Source: Termitomyces sp. T153 (lineage: Eukaryota; Basidiomycota; Agaricomycetes; Agaricales; Lyophyllaceae). From it: DNA of 64,000 bases. Positions 32,981 to 43,760 of this stretch are shown here, in pieces. The stretch is from positions 310,001 through 374,000 of the forward strand of contig JACKQL020000002.1 in the NCBI GenBank assembly GCA_018296165.2, given 5' to 3'. Each line of letters starts with the position of its first letter. Position 1 is the first letter of the stretch. The notes beneath the pieces were generated by a model. It did no database searches and was not told the DNA's origin. It was given only the letters and a program-made list of their open reading frames with translations. The position numbers were made by a program, and so were the translations under genes.

Positions 32981-34111
32981 ATGTCTTCCCCCAGCGTTCC
33001 AGTGGTTTCTCCCGCCGATTTAGACGAGGTGGTGGTGTATGACAGTGGGGGTGAGGAGTTCAAGCGTCGGCGCCGGGGTAGCGTTAGGGACCGGAGTCGT
33101 AAGTGTTGTCGAATTTTCCTTTCGGGATGGTTGACGGGGTTCCGGTAGAGTCGTCCGTAGTAGTAGTGGTGGATTTTCCGGGGGTTCCGAAGCAGACCAA
33201 GTTTCGTCCCGCGGTGCCAAAGGGGAAGGGGGCGTCTTCGGTGGTGGTTCGGGGAAAGCGTCGAGCTTCCCCACCCTCGGGGGCGGGACCCAGCAAGAGG
33301 CCGCGTGGGCGCGAGTTGTCGGCGGGGCCTCCCGAGTCTTCCCTCTTTTCTCCTGTCCCTGGCGTTCCCTCGGAGCGGTCGTCGAGTCCCTCCGCGCCGA
33401 TTCCTTCAATCACGGAGGTCTTCCTTCGCAAGCAGGTGGAGGCCTTGACGACGTCGTTGGCAGTACGGGAGGGGGAGCTCCGCCGGGCGAGGGAGGATCG
33501 TGACGCGGCGCGGACGGAGAAGGAAGCAATGGAGCGGGAGAGGAATACTTCGGTGCGCGCGGCGACGGAGCGGGCGCTAGAGGTGCGGGGTCTGCGGGAG
33601 CGTCTGGCGCAGGTGGAGGGGCAACCCGCGGGGGAAGCGGAGGGGCGGGGACAAGTTCCAGAGGGGGATGCGTTGTGGGCGGAGCTGGAGGCGGCGAGGC
33701 GGAGGGAGGATTGGTTGGCCAACGAGGCCGCCTCGGGTCGCGCGGGGATTCTTCGTGAGTTGTCTCCCGTTCCTCCGTTCGTTATTGACGGTTCATTTTC
33801 GGAGTTTAGGCTGGGTGCGGGAGCATCGGGTCCTCTTGGACAGTGCCTCCGCGGCGTTCGCGTCGATTCAGGACGGGTTGACGCAGGGGTCCACAGTCCA
33901 GCCTCCGGAGTTGCAGCAGGGAATGGCGCGGTTGGAGAGGTTGCTGGCGGGGCATCGGCGGCGCAATGCGGTGGCCCCGGGGTCGTGGTGGGAGGTGGCG
34001 GCCGACGCGGGGGAGGCATTGCCGGGGTTGGCGGAGATCCTAGCGGTGGTGCGGGCCCAGATGGAGGTCGACCTGGGGGTTGGGCTTCCGGGAGGTCCGG
34101 GGAGGGAGTGA
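32981..34111 (+). CDS. Spliced gene inside element D, antisense to it; coiled-coil protein of unknown function
   Basis: Three exons join in frame: 32981-33098, 33149-33754 and 33810-34111 (1026 bp, 341 aa). Intron 1 is 50 bp (GTAAGT..TTGAC..GGTAG) and intron 2 is 55 bp (GTGAGT..TTGAC..TTTAG), both of normal fungal form. The amino part is Ser/Val-rich and basic (KRRRRGSVRDRS, GKRRASPP), suggesting a nuclear or nucleic-acid-binding role. Residues about 126-199 form a strong coiled coil rich in Arg and Glu (EALTTSLAVREGELRRARED). A second helical block surrounds the exon 2-3 join (WVREHRVLLDSASAAFASI). I do not recognise the family. The gene lies 211 bp inside the 3' LTR on the opposite strand, so LTR sequence would be its upstream region. 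There are no stops and CpG is abundant, so it is recent or maintained. Confidence 0.65.
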
Positions 34112-36295
34112 GATGGGCGTGGGCCTCGTTTCTTGTCGCTCTCAGACTTGCTGCCTTCCCCGCCTAATGTATATATGATTTTTTGTACGCGAACATGTCA
34201 TTTCTTGGTCCCTGGGCGTGTGAAGTGAGATTTTTAGTTTTGTCGGAGGGCAAAGTAAGCGAAACACGCAGGGGTGTGAGAGGGAGTTGAATCCCTAGTG
34301 AGTCCAGAGGCGGGGGTTACGCCCGCTAGTGCCGTCTGCGCTGGCTAGTCTCGGGGTCGGTCGGGACGGGGCGGGGCATCGCAGGAGGGCTCCCGGGGTC
34401 TGTCGGGGTTGGTGGGAGTTCTCCGGTGGGGTCCCCGGCATTTCGGGCGATGTCGTTGAGTTCGTTTCTCGGAAATTTTCGACTGGGGGTGTAGGGGACG
34501 TGCGCCGTTTTGGTAGTAGAGGGTGGCCTTTGAATTTTGTACGGCGCCCAACGGGTTCGGGGCTTTGGTTGTCTTGGCGGTGCGGTGGGCGGGGGGTAAT
34601 GGGGGTCTTCCCATGGTCTAGCCCTTACGTCGGTATTGGTGGTGAAGGCGGGCGGGCCTCTTTTTATTGGCGGGGTTGGGTGAGGCGGGGTTCGTCTTCG
34701 CAGTATAGTTGGTCCGGGTCGGGGTCGTGTTCCCGAGTGCTGCGTCTGTGGGCGGGCCTGCTTCGGGTGGCGCTTTGGTGTGCTCCGGAGTGTCGATGAC
34801 CGAGGGGGTAGGATGCGGGGTGATCAGTCCCAACCAGTTCCTTCGGGTCCGGGGCCCAATTTGGGGTTCCGGGTCATGTATTTCTGATACTTCCTCGAGT
34901 TCGGAGGTTCGGGGGTCGGTGGTTCCTTCATCGGGAAGAAGTGGGTGGTCCCGGAGTCGACTCAAGGGTCACTTGGTGGGGGTTTGTTGGTTGTTCATGG
35001 TTGTTGGGGCGGCGGGAAGGTCGGCCGCGGGGGGCACTGGAGTGGGGCTCCCCGGGAGATGCGGCAGGGTCGGATTTACTCTTCGTTCGTGTTCCGGAGC
35101 GGTCCGGAGATTGTGCAAGTGCAGGGGTGATAGTGGGGGGAGGCACTGCCAGCTTGTCTGGAGGCCCCGGTGATGTGGCCCCTGTTCGGGCGGACATATT
35201 CCGGTGTAGGGGCGGGGTTCGGAGTGGGTGGTGATTTCTGTTGCGGAGTTGGGGCTACCAGGGCATCGTTGTCGAGCCGGCGCTGTGAGTTTTCTTGGTC
35301 AGATGTCGGGGTCGGAGCGGAGGCCCTGGAGTCGTGTCGCCCGGGTCCGGAGCCGGGTTGATGGGTTCGGAGGGGTCTGGGTGGGACTGTTTCGGGCTGG
35401 CGCGGGGTCGTTTTGGGTCGTCGAGCCATATGGGGGAGGTCTTTTGAGGATATGGGAGCGCGTGCCCCTGGGGGTTGTCGGGTCGCTTAAATGGCCGATC
35501 GTTGTTTTCTGGATGATGGTGGGGTTCGTATAGGGTCCTTTTTCCTATAGTTGGTTCGGGGTGGCTCCTATGCTGGGGATTCCTTCGTGGGAGGTGGCGT
35601 AGTCTGGTGGCGGAGTGTAAGCTCGGGGATGTTTTGGTCCTGTTCCGGGGTTGTCAGGGTCGGGTCGGGGGAGTCGGGGCCCCTTCATTTGTTGGGCGGA
35701 GGTGACGGCCGATCGATCGAGGTCCGGAAGCAGGTCACGGGGTTGGAGCATAGCCTAGGTCTGAGGTTCTTGTCCTGTGGTGGATTCGAGCTTGATTTCG
35801 ATGGTTTCGGGGTTAGTTGTCGGAGGGTTTAGTTTCTTGGAGGGGGTCGATAATAGGGTTTGGTGATGTTGTTGGTGATTAGTCGCGTTCGTCGGTCTGC
35901 GGGGTTGCTGGGGGGCCGGTGAATCCACAGGCGGGCTTCGGGGAAGCGCGTTCTCAGTGGTTTCTTTGTAGCTGGCGATCCTCGCGCTGTGGGTGACTGT
36001 TCCATGGCAGGTTGGCATTATTGTGGGTCGGAGGGCTGGCGCGGTGCCGGAGACCTTGTTACTCATTCGATCGGATGGTCGCCAGGCTTTAGGATGTTAT
36101 TCTTTGGGTGATGTCGGGGTCGACTTTGTGCGAGAGAGCGGAGTTGGCGGGGAGTGTAGGGGTGGGGTGGAAGATGATTTGACGGTTTGCGCGAGGGGTT
36201 GGGAGTTGGGTGTGTGTTGGGGAAGGTGTCCGTGGGGGGAGCCGTTGTATGATAGTAACTGGAGCAGAGGGGACGTTTGGTGTCGGATCCACGAC
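34112..36295. other. GC-rich interior of element D with no gene I can support
   Basis: The composition is GC-rich and CpG-rich. Just after the antisense gene a T-rich stretch with GTATATATG (34168-34190) could be its polyadenylation region. Minus-strand frames of 60-115 codons are Pro/Thr/Arg-rich (for example 34618-34965 and 35755-36066) and could be degenerate gag-like sequence. Both strands have many overlapping frames, as expected from high GC. Confidence 0.5.
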
Positions 36296-36409
36296 TCAAT
36301 GTGCCTCGGCAAATTGGGCAGGGCCGTATGAATCATAAGGGTTCCCCGGCACGGGTAGACCATAGACATCGGAGTTATTTGATTGTGTGTGCGGAGATAA
36401 TGCGGGCAT
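36296..36409 (-). pseudogene. Short gag-like start in element D
   Basis: ATG at 36409 (minus strand), 20 bp after the primer site, opens 37 codons: DVYGLPVPGNPYDSYGPAQF then a stop. The layout and residues resemble the start of the intact A gag (YGRPILENSYAPFYPG). It is probably a truncated gag leader retained for packaging. The rest of gag is not recognisable. Confidence 0.5.
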
Positions 36410-36428
36410 CACGGACGGGGTAAGGTCG

Positions 36429-36441
36429 AGTCTTGATATTA
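36429..36441 (-). promoter_or_regulatory. Self-complementary primer binding site of element D
   Basis: The minus strand reads TAATATCAAGACT directly after the 5' LTR. Its complement AGTCTTGATATT(G/A) is in the LTR at 37107-37119, starting 32 bp after the TATA box, where the RNA should begin. The match is 12 of 13. Family A has the same arrangement with 13 of 13. Confidence 0.7.
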
Positions 36442-37587
36442 TGTCAGGGTCCGCTGACCTCGGGGGCGCAGCTGCACTGGGCGAGTCCTTACTAGGCGGG
36501 CGTGATTCCCCTGCATTGGTGACCGGACACTCGAAGACGTTCTGGGTCCTGGTGGTTTGCGCGGGTAATTGGGGAGATGTAATCCAGACAGGTCCGGGAA
36601 GGTCCGGAGAAGTCGGATTGTGGGGAAACGAGACGGTCTTGGCGGGGTTCAGGCAGAAGGCCGTACGGGAGATTTGCGGAAGCAAGGGAGTAGGTGGCTG
36701 TGTGATCAATGGGGGCGGAGCCGGGGTTTGATGGGAGATCATTTGGAGTTGATGGAGTCCGGGACCGAGCGAAGAGTGAGGTCCAGACCTGGTAAGGAGT
36801 GTCGGGGTTCGTAATTATAATCGCGGAGTTCGTGAGGTCGTTAGGGTTGATGAAGAATTGGGCACAAGGGTCAGACGACGTCACCGAGACGGCGTCGGAC
36901 GAGACAATATGGAACAAGAGTAGATTCGAGTGGAGGTACGAAACGATAACGAGAACGATAACGAGAAGGGGACGAGACAAGACCGGGAGACTGAGATAAG
37001 ACCGGGAGACTGAGATAAGACCGGGAAACTGAGAGTAAGGAGAAAGAGACACGAAAACGAACACAAAACACAAAAAGGAAGCAATCAGACCATAGGTAAC
37101 GTTAAGCAATATCAAGACTGGAGTACGAAGAGCTACTCGATGACTTATATACTGACTACCGGAGGACTTCGGGGTACGTCGGCTGTGGCAGCGGGGCTTG
37201 GCGGGGCTTGACGGAGTGGGCGGGTGTCGGTTGTGATCGAAGATCGTGCCGCGCTGATACGTTGATGGGATCGTGGGTTGTTCCGAGGTTGTCGTGATAT
37301 TCCGGAATAGGTCGGAGGAAGCAGGGTGTTGAGTTAATGATGGGTGGGCGAAGATCAGGAATAGCGGGGGTGGTTCTCGGGGTTTGGGAAGCCCAGGGTA
37401 AGTGTCAGTGGCTGCGGGGCAGGCACCGAAGTTGGCCAGGGGGCCGTCGGAGTTAGCCGGGGAGGTGTCGGAGTTAGCCGAAGTAGGCGTGGGCATGGGC
37501 GGAAGTTCGGCGGAGCGTTGGGGGTCCTTTTGGGGGTTCGGGGGTTTGATGGACGATGTGCGGGGTTTTGGGGAATGGGTCGTGACA
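36442..37587 (-). repeat. 5' LTR of element D
   Basis: 1146 bp, nearly identical to 31625-32770. It is immediately followed on the right by CTCAG. Confidence 0.9.
37144..37151 (-). promoter_or_regulatory. TATA box of element D
   Basis: TATATAAG on the minus strand, 32 bp upstream of the self-primer sequence at 37119. The spacing is identical in the intact A LTR. Confidence 0.65.
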
Positions 37588-37592
37588 CTCAG
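37588..37592. repeat. Target site duplication of element D, right
   Basis: CTCAG, identical to 31620-31624. Confidence 0.9.
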
Positions 37593-38345
37593 AAGTTATT
37601 TATGAGCTTGGAGATGAGAGGGAGGGATCAACAGTTCTTCACAGTCATGGCATTAATAACCCAGTAGTCCTGAACCAGTCAGAGCAAGCCATCCTTCTTT
37701 TTGATGAAGAAGACCAGGGAAGTCATTGGGGATTTGGAGGAGTGGATGTGATCAGAGTCCAGGTTCTCTTGTAGGAAGACATTGAGTTTGTCCTGTTTCT
37801 TGGGTGCTAATGGGTAGACCTTACAGAGGGCTTAGAGTCTGGCAATAATTCGATGGCATGGTCTCACTGCTTGCACTCCAAGAGTGAGTCACATGAGGCT
37901 TTAGAGAACACATCCTCAAATGCATGAAGGTACAGAGGCACAATGTCCCAGAATGCCTGGGGCATGGAGTTGGTGGCAAACACCTGTGCCAGCCACTAGG
38001 ATGTGGTCTGGCTAGCCCAGATCTCTATGATGGAGAGTGGCAAACATAAGGTGGTGGCATAAATCTGGTCCCCAATCTCTACTGCTTTGTCAGTGAGCTC
38101 CAGGTCATGTACACCTCCAAACTCCTCTCCATGTTCCTCCTCTGGGGCTCTGCTGCTGCTCCAGTCATCCCCATAGGGGGCCTCCCTATTAGAGAATGCC
38201 AGGGGTGGGGAGTCCAGGAGGTTTAGATCTGCAAAGAGGAGAGAGCTGGCACAGCATGCTCAGATGGCTGCACATTCTCAAATCTGAGCCTGGTGCTCTC
38301 CCTGGCCTCTGTGGCATAGGCAGAGCACCTCCAGGGGCACCAGCT
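37593..38345 (-). pseudogene. Family B reverse transcriptase, first half (minus copy)
   Basis: The minus strand gives the linker after protease and the RT fingers (around 37690, matching SSVFFIKKKDG of the + copy), with decayed frames. It runs into the D insertion at 37592 in the codons just before the palm motif FTKLD, which continues on the other side at 31619. Confidence 0.7.
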
Positions 38346-38945
38346 CATTATTACATTGCCTCAGGCCCAGTCTACTTTGAGGTTGTGCTCCTGGAGCCAT
38401 GTGAAACCAAGGATCATGTCCTGCTTGCCTAGACTGGTGACAGCAAAGACTGCATGCTCCACATGATTCCAGTAGTGGAGAACAAGGTCTACCATGGAGC
38501 TGATGGTGCATGCTTCATTGGGCATTTCATCAATGTTAAACACCAGAATGGGTTTAGGAAGTGGCTGTGTAGTCAGGCCATGGTGCTTCACAAACTCCAA
38601 GTCTAAGAACAGTCCCATTGCTCCACTGTCCAGGAGGGCAGTGACTCCACAAGTTTGCTGGGTGTCCATGGTCCCAATTTCCACATTGAGGCATAGAGAG
38701 TTTGTGGAAGAGCTCAAAGCCACTACACACTGCCAGGGCAGTTTGTGCTCCTAGGCAAGGTGGCACCAGCAGAGCCTAGCTAGTGTTGGGGGACTTGGCT
38801 TGTACCCTGTGGTTGGTGTTGGTATGTCTGGAAGAAACTGAGGTTCTTCTGTCTTAGAATGATTGGCAACAGGAATGGCAATTTCATTATTTAATGACAG
38901 ATATGAGAACCTGTTAGTACCCAGTGACAGAGGCATACACCTCAT
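38346..38945 (-). pseudogene. Family B protease region (minus copy)
   Basis: Frame 38361-38723 reads VTALLDSGAMGLFLDLEFVK and DMILGFTWLQEHNLKVDWA, the aspartic protease with its DSG site. It is the counterpart of 25090-25540. The remainder to 38945 is the gag-protease linker. Confidence 0.8.
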
Positions 38946-40090
38946 CTATTGCTCAACTAAAAATCCTCCTCCAGGCTCAGGGGTGGCATGCAGGCACTGA
39001 TCTCCTCTAGGGTCAACTCCGGTGCTGGCTTGTCTGGTGACAGAGCTCTGGCAGCATCCTTTGCAACCAACAGTTGCAGGAGGAGTTCCTCCTGCTCTGT
39101 TGTAGAGAGGTAGCATACCTCTAGACCCAACAGGCAGTGTCATGTGAAGTGCCTGGGTTTCTTGCATCTTTAGCACAGTACCAGCATAGAGCAATGCTGT
39201 TGAGCTGCATCCACATCCATGAGAATGCCCAGCAGCAATGGGCATAGTGCAGGAATGGCCAGAGCAGGAGTGAGTGTTGGGAGTGCAGGTGTGGAGTACT
39301 GGAGACCAGTGACCAGAGCAGGGCACTAAATTGGGTGCATGCAGCAGAGCTCCCATCAAATCTCCATGAGTTGCCACTGATCCTGGGCTACCTTGTACCA
39401 AGAGGCAATCATTTCATTGTCTGGGTGGCCATTGGTGAGGTTGTCACTGTGTTCTATCAACATGGGGTGCAGGCTGTCCCAGAACACAAGGCACAGTTGG
39501 AGACCATCAGAGTAGGCAGCTTGCTTGACTAATGCCTGGAAGGAGTCAATGTATTTGTCTAGTGTCCTCTTCCCTTGCCTATACTGCTCCCTATCATATA
39601 GCCCTAAGGCAGCAGTTTTAGTGGGGTCAATTAGGAAGAACTCCACTTGGAAGTCCTTTTTGAAGGCAGACTGATCTGCAAAGCTTCTGATGCCTCTGAG
39701 GCACCAAAACACCTGTAGTGCATAGGTGGAGGCCCATCCAGTCTTCATGTACAATAGTACCCAAGCTATCTTCAATGTGTTGGAGTCAAAGGTGTCTCTG
39801 CTGATGTGAATGTAAGTGAGACAGGACTGCAAGAAGTGCTCCCCACTGGAGTGAGCACCAATGTACACATCTGGGAGCACAGGACATGGAATTTGTAGCT
39901 GGAGGCTCACCAGAGCTATGGAAGCAACTACAGAAATGGCTGGGGGTGGTTCTTCCCCCAAAGGAGGTGCATAAATAGGGAGCAGGTGCTCTGACAGTGC
40001 CTGGAGAGATTGGGAGATATGGTCAGTGGTTTGACAGAGGGTAGAGAGTTTGGTTGTGTGATGGGTGAGAAATGATTGTATCAGTTGCAC
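38946..40090 (-). pseudogene. Family B gag remnant (minus copy)
   Basis: The gag core frame of 244 codons (39356-40090) reads MQLIQSFLTHHTTKLSTL at its start, then FLQSCLTYIHISRDTFDS, ALQVFWCLRGIRSFAD and TLDKYIDSFQALVKQAAYSD. The region with the zinc knuckle (38946-39350) is decayed. It aligns with 18309-18779. Confidence 0.8.
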
Positions 40091-40274
40091 CTAGTTCTCT
40101 AGGTGTAGCAGGCAAGTCCAGGCTTTGTCCTGCAGGGCTGGAGCCTCCAGAGAAGTGTCTGGGTTGGCAAGCTGAGACATAGAATTCTGCAGGTGCTTAA
40201 GCCTGATGGAAAAGTGACAAATAGGGGCTCAGAGATTCCTTGCAGGCTATGAGGGGCTTCCAGACCAGATTCAA

Positions 40275-40285
40275 AGACTTGTTCT
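40275..40285 (-). promoter_or_regulatory. Self-complementary primer binding site of family B (minus copy)
   Basis: The minus strand reads AGAACAAGTCT 2 bp after the LTR. Its exact complement AGACTTGTTCT is inside the LTR at 40413-40423 (11 of 11). No TATA box is obvious 30 bp upstream. Confidence 0.6.
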
Positions 40286-40287
40286 GC

Positions 40288-40648
40288 TGTAAGGGCAACC
40301 TCCAGGAGTGGCAGCTCAAGTCATGCAGCTAGCAGAGGGGAATCCAAAGTATATTAGCAAGTAGATGACAATACAATCAGTAACTAATCACCTAGCAGAG
40401 GGAAATCCAAAGAGAACAAGTCTAAGAATCCCCACTGCTCAGTGTGGCACATCAGCAGGCAGCAGAGGCATGGGAACAACTGTACAGAAGGCCAGAGCTA
40501 GCCCAGGAAAGTAATCAATGAGGTAAGACAAGGAGTTCCAGGAGTCTCCAAATATTTCTGGGGGTCTGGAACAAGCCCTGGAGATGTTGAACAAGCTGCA
40601 GTGGTGCTGAAACAAGCCATGAAGGTTGGAAATGGAAGTCCCCTGACA
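40288..40648 (-). repeat. 5' LTR of family B (minus copy)
   Basis: 361 bp, TGTAAGGGCA..CCCCTGACA on the + strand. Confidence 0.85.
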
Positions 40649-42002
40649 GACTCTCCAGTCTTCATGCAAAGCCTTCTATCCACCATGGTGAGCTTTCCAT
40701 CTGCCACTTGTTTCCTGAGATGCTAGCAGTTATAATGCCTATAGTCCATCTCCCAACAATGAAAACAACAACCTCCCCCAGCTATCCCAGATTTACTATA
40801 GGCAGAAGGCTGGGTAGACATTGGACCCTTTGTTAAACTCAAGCATTATGCCATATTTTCCATTTTCTACTGCATCATCTGCAAATGGCTCTCAAACTGC
40901 TTGCCCATTGCTATTACTGTATCCTGAAAGTTGGCCACCTTTTCTTCTGCCTCTGACTCCTCCTTGACTCTGACACTTTTAGTGATCAAGCCTCTTTCCC
41001 TGCCATCCTCCAAAACATCCCTCCTAGTGGCAGGTGCATCCCTGATGACCTCACTAACAACCTCAATGACTTCATCCAGGTCATACTTGTCATTCCTGTG
41101 ATGTCTCCTCTCAGGGTCTATATGGTAACCATATTTTTGTCTTGCCTGTTTCCATACCAACTCCTCAAAGTCAGCATTCAAACAGGACAGGAACATCTGC
41201 ACTAAGTGCCCATTGGCATAGACCTTGCCTAAGAGTTTTTCTGCCTCAGCCTGAAAGTGGCAGATGAAAGTATGGATCTCTTTAGCATCCTCAGTCCCCA
41301 GTTGTGCATTCTCTTTATAGATGCAATTGGTAACATCTACACTTCCAGCATCATTGACCAGCTCTGGGTAAGACTGGTGTATCTCCTTCACAAACTCATC
41401 CCAGCTGGTGGGTGCCTTAAAGGTCTTGAATCCCCTCCACTCAGCTTCTGTCTGTGTTTCAACATAGTGCAATATCTTTTCTTTTCTCTCCTCATCATCA
41501 TTGATGCCAGCAGCAACAAACAAGCCCTCCATTTGTTTTGTAAATCTTTTTGTCTCTTTAGGCTTGGTATAATCAAAGCATGGTGCATCACAGCTAGTAG
41601 CCAATGAATGCTGTCCTCTGTTTTATAGGTCACCCATTGTATTAATTGGTGAAGTTACACATTGTTGTTTTATTGCTGCTGGTTGTAGTGCCTTAGCAAC
41701 TCTATCTGGGTCTGGAAGGTTGAACATATTCTGCTTAATGTTCACAGTCTTCTTGGATCTTGTTTGTTGGATTGTAGCCTCTGTTTTCCTTGGTTTGACA
41801 ACTTTGGGTCTTGTTGGCTTTGATCCCTGAGGTGCAAAAGATATTTCACTTTTGCTTTTATCTGAGTCTTTGTTACCAAAGCCTCAAGCATGTTTCTCAT
41901 TGTGTAACAAGGTCTAGATGCCCCTTGCAGTGAGCTCCAAATGATAAGCTTGTTGTACAACTTAACACAAAGTTCAAGGCTTACTATCCCTTGTCTACAC
42001 AA
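40649..42002 (-). mobile_element. Ty3/gypsy family C, 5' side (gag)
   Basis: It continues 27341-29285 on the other side of the family B insertion. It contains the gag gene and some upstream sequence. An LTR could not be delimited. Confidence 0.65.
40654..41640 (-). pseudogene. Family C gag remnant
   Basis: Frame 40867-41604 (245 codons) starts MATSCDAPCFDYTKPKETK and reads RFTKQMEGLFVAAGI, WDEFVKEIHQSYPELVND, HTFICHFQAEAEKLLGK and FLSCLNADFEELVWKQARQK, a fungal gypsy gag with few breaks. A degenerate zinc knuckle (CFHCWEMDYRHYNC) is at about 40745-40790 after a short gap. The gene is cut downstream by the family B LTR at 40648. Confidence 0.75.
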
Positions 42003-43440
42003 TAGATCACATGATAATAGATTTTGAAGGTGTTTTTAACATTTATAGATTGGGTCTATGGTATAATGGCCAAAGGCTCTTAACAATAAGATTTACCATG
42101 TAAAAAAGTAATAATTCTGAAGTAACAAATGAGGCCTAAGAAATATACACACTGGGGACCCAGAGCCTATCACACCAGAACTTAATGTTTTAATCTTTAT
42201 CCCCCCTTTTTATTTATACTCCTCTCTTCATGCATGCACTACTGTCATCATCCATGATGCTGGTCACATGGATATTCCCCTTTTCCTGGACTAATCTTTG
42301 TTTTTCTTGATATTGCCCCTTTTCCACCAACCTTTCCCATGGTTCCTGCCCTTCAGACCTTTCCCCATGCTTTCCCACAATCCTTTCCCCCCATTATTTG
42401 TTGGGTCCTCCTTCTTAACAATATTTTTTTCCCATTATTGGCCCTCTTCCCCTTTATTCCCAGCATTCCCCAGTGATTGGATCACTTGGTGATCTTAGTG
42501 ATCTTGGTCTTCTTGTATTTCAGCTGTTCCTTTGTTGGCTTTGGATCCCTGGCTCTGGTCAGCTCCATGATGGCATCACAACTTTGTTCTGCACCATTCC
42601 TTGGGTGTTCTCCATTGTGCACAATGCCAGACCCCCTTCCTCACCAGTCTACACTCTGACCATCTGCCTTCCCTTCATCCTTGTCTTTCCATTTAGCTTG
42701 GTAAGCTTTCCTTTCCTTTTCAAACAGATTTCAGGACTCTCTGACCACATTTTCTGTAGCTTTTACTTTAGGTATTAATGTATTAGAAACACCTTGATAC
42801 ATCAATTTTCACCCATTGTATCATTGGCTATACAGCTACTTCCTAGAGTGGAGGTGGTGCAGCTGTTGGGTAAAAAGGATCAGACTGATCCTTCTAGATT
42901 GAGGGAATGAAGGATTTGGAACAGACTGATCCCAAAGCCAACCCTCAAATGGGCATGTGACCTGTATATGCCATGAGAATGGAATCAGGTTATTGCAGAC
43001 CTGACATGGCAAGAAGGAGTAAGACAAGCCACCCCTGTTGCTGAAGTATACAGAATAGCTACAGAGGACAAAATATCCAAACCTAGTGAGTTTGAATACT
43101 TGTGGAGTGAAACTAGGTGTAGGACAGAATGTTGTTCTATGTGGTTAAACATTCAAGACAAATTGGAGTTTTGTTTAATGGCCTTGCAGGACAAAAAAGC
43201 AGTGCCACCTTCAAAGCTGTACAGCTATCATGTATAGTGATTTCTCTTTGTGGAAAAACCCATCAAATGATTACAAGTGCTTGGATCTATTACACTACCA
43301 AAAACTTAGGGTACTTGTCACACCTCACAGACAGCTGTGAACACTGTAATGGATGGTTCAGAAACCACTTTTTTTTTGCTGCAGACACATTATATAGGCC
43401 TATCATATACTTACTGTGTATAGTATCTATCTGGTGAATT
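42003..43440. other. Unassigned CpG-poor sequence left of the host island
   Basis: Pyrimidine-rich sequence (42280-42480) and a few short frames, none convincing. TTTATCCCCCCTTTTT at about 42198-42215 would be a polypurine tract on the minus strand, so remains of another LTR element are possible. CpG becomes normal at about 43440. Confidence 0.35.
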
Positions 43441-43538
43441 TACCATAGTGCCGAACCATTTAATCACTTAGGAACACGGCAAATGTGGCGTGGGTGACGA
43501 GTTGTGAGGTCTTCCCCATATTTGCCTCAACTGGAGCC

Positions 43539-43760
43539 TCAATAACAGCATCGGGATTTTCCTGCACCTACAACCTCAATAACCATACCTTCCTCCATAA
43601 ATGTGAAGCCATCCTCAATGTTTCTATTGCCCATAACAAAATCAACAATCACATCAACAGAAATATCACTACTGTCCTCTGGAAGCTCATCTGAGAAGGG
43701 CAGCTTGTCTTCTAAGTTGGTATTTGGAATCATGGTCCTTTCATCACCCCATCTGACCAT
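43539..43760 (-). CDS. Short hypothetical ORF in the host island
   Basis: 73 codons on the minus strand, acidic (LPFSDELPEDSSDISVDVIV). There is no recognisable family and it could be one exon or chance. CpG content is normal here. Confidence 0.2.
   Translation of the reverse strand: MVRWGDERTMIPNTNLEDKLPFSDELPEDSSDISVDVIVDFVMGNRNIEDGFTFMEEGMVIEVVGAGKSRCCY

Larger units (their letters stand above)
31625..37587 (-). mobile_element. Element D: young non-autonomous LTR retrotransposon carrying an antisense spliced gene
   Basis: The element is 5963 bp with two 1146 bp LTRs that by eye differ at about seven positions, six of them CpG transitions. Orientation on the minus strand is fixed by four signals: the LTR matches the intact A LTR only in reverse, the TATA box and RNA start lie on the minus strand, the primer site is at 36429-36441, and the purine tract is next to 32770. 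The interior has no pol. It holds a short gag-like start on the minus strand and a two-intron gene on the + strand. Mobility would need proteins from an A-type element, whose LTRs and primer site it shares. Confidence 0.85.
29286..40648 (-). mobile_element. Ty3/gypsy family B, minus strand copy (split by element D)
   Basis: LTRs lie at 29286-29654 and 40288-40648. Without the D insertion the element is about 5.4 kb. The order on the minus strand is LTR, primer site, gag, protease, RT, RNase H, integrase, chromodomain, purine tract, LTR. The flanks GGCTC (29281-29285) and GACTC (40649-40653) look like a target duplication with one later transition. It lies inside family C. CpG is almost absent. 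Confidence 0.85.

Noticed and set aside
32585..33148. 187-codon + strand frame running from the D LTR into the first exon
   Set aside because: Its start is in the LTR. The ATG at 32981 plus splicing at 33099 explains the coding part better.
33084..34019. 311-codon minus-strand frame opposite the antisense gene of element D
   Set aside because: It is Pro/Arg/Ser-rich, as expected for the complement of a GC-rich coding region, with no domain. The + strand reading gives a coiled coil and in-frame introns.
34329..35832. Several + strand frames of 60-156 codons in the D interior
   Set aside because: Gly/Arg/Trp-rich shadow frames in very GC-rich DNA, with no conserved features.
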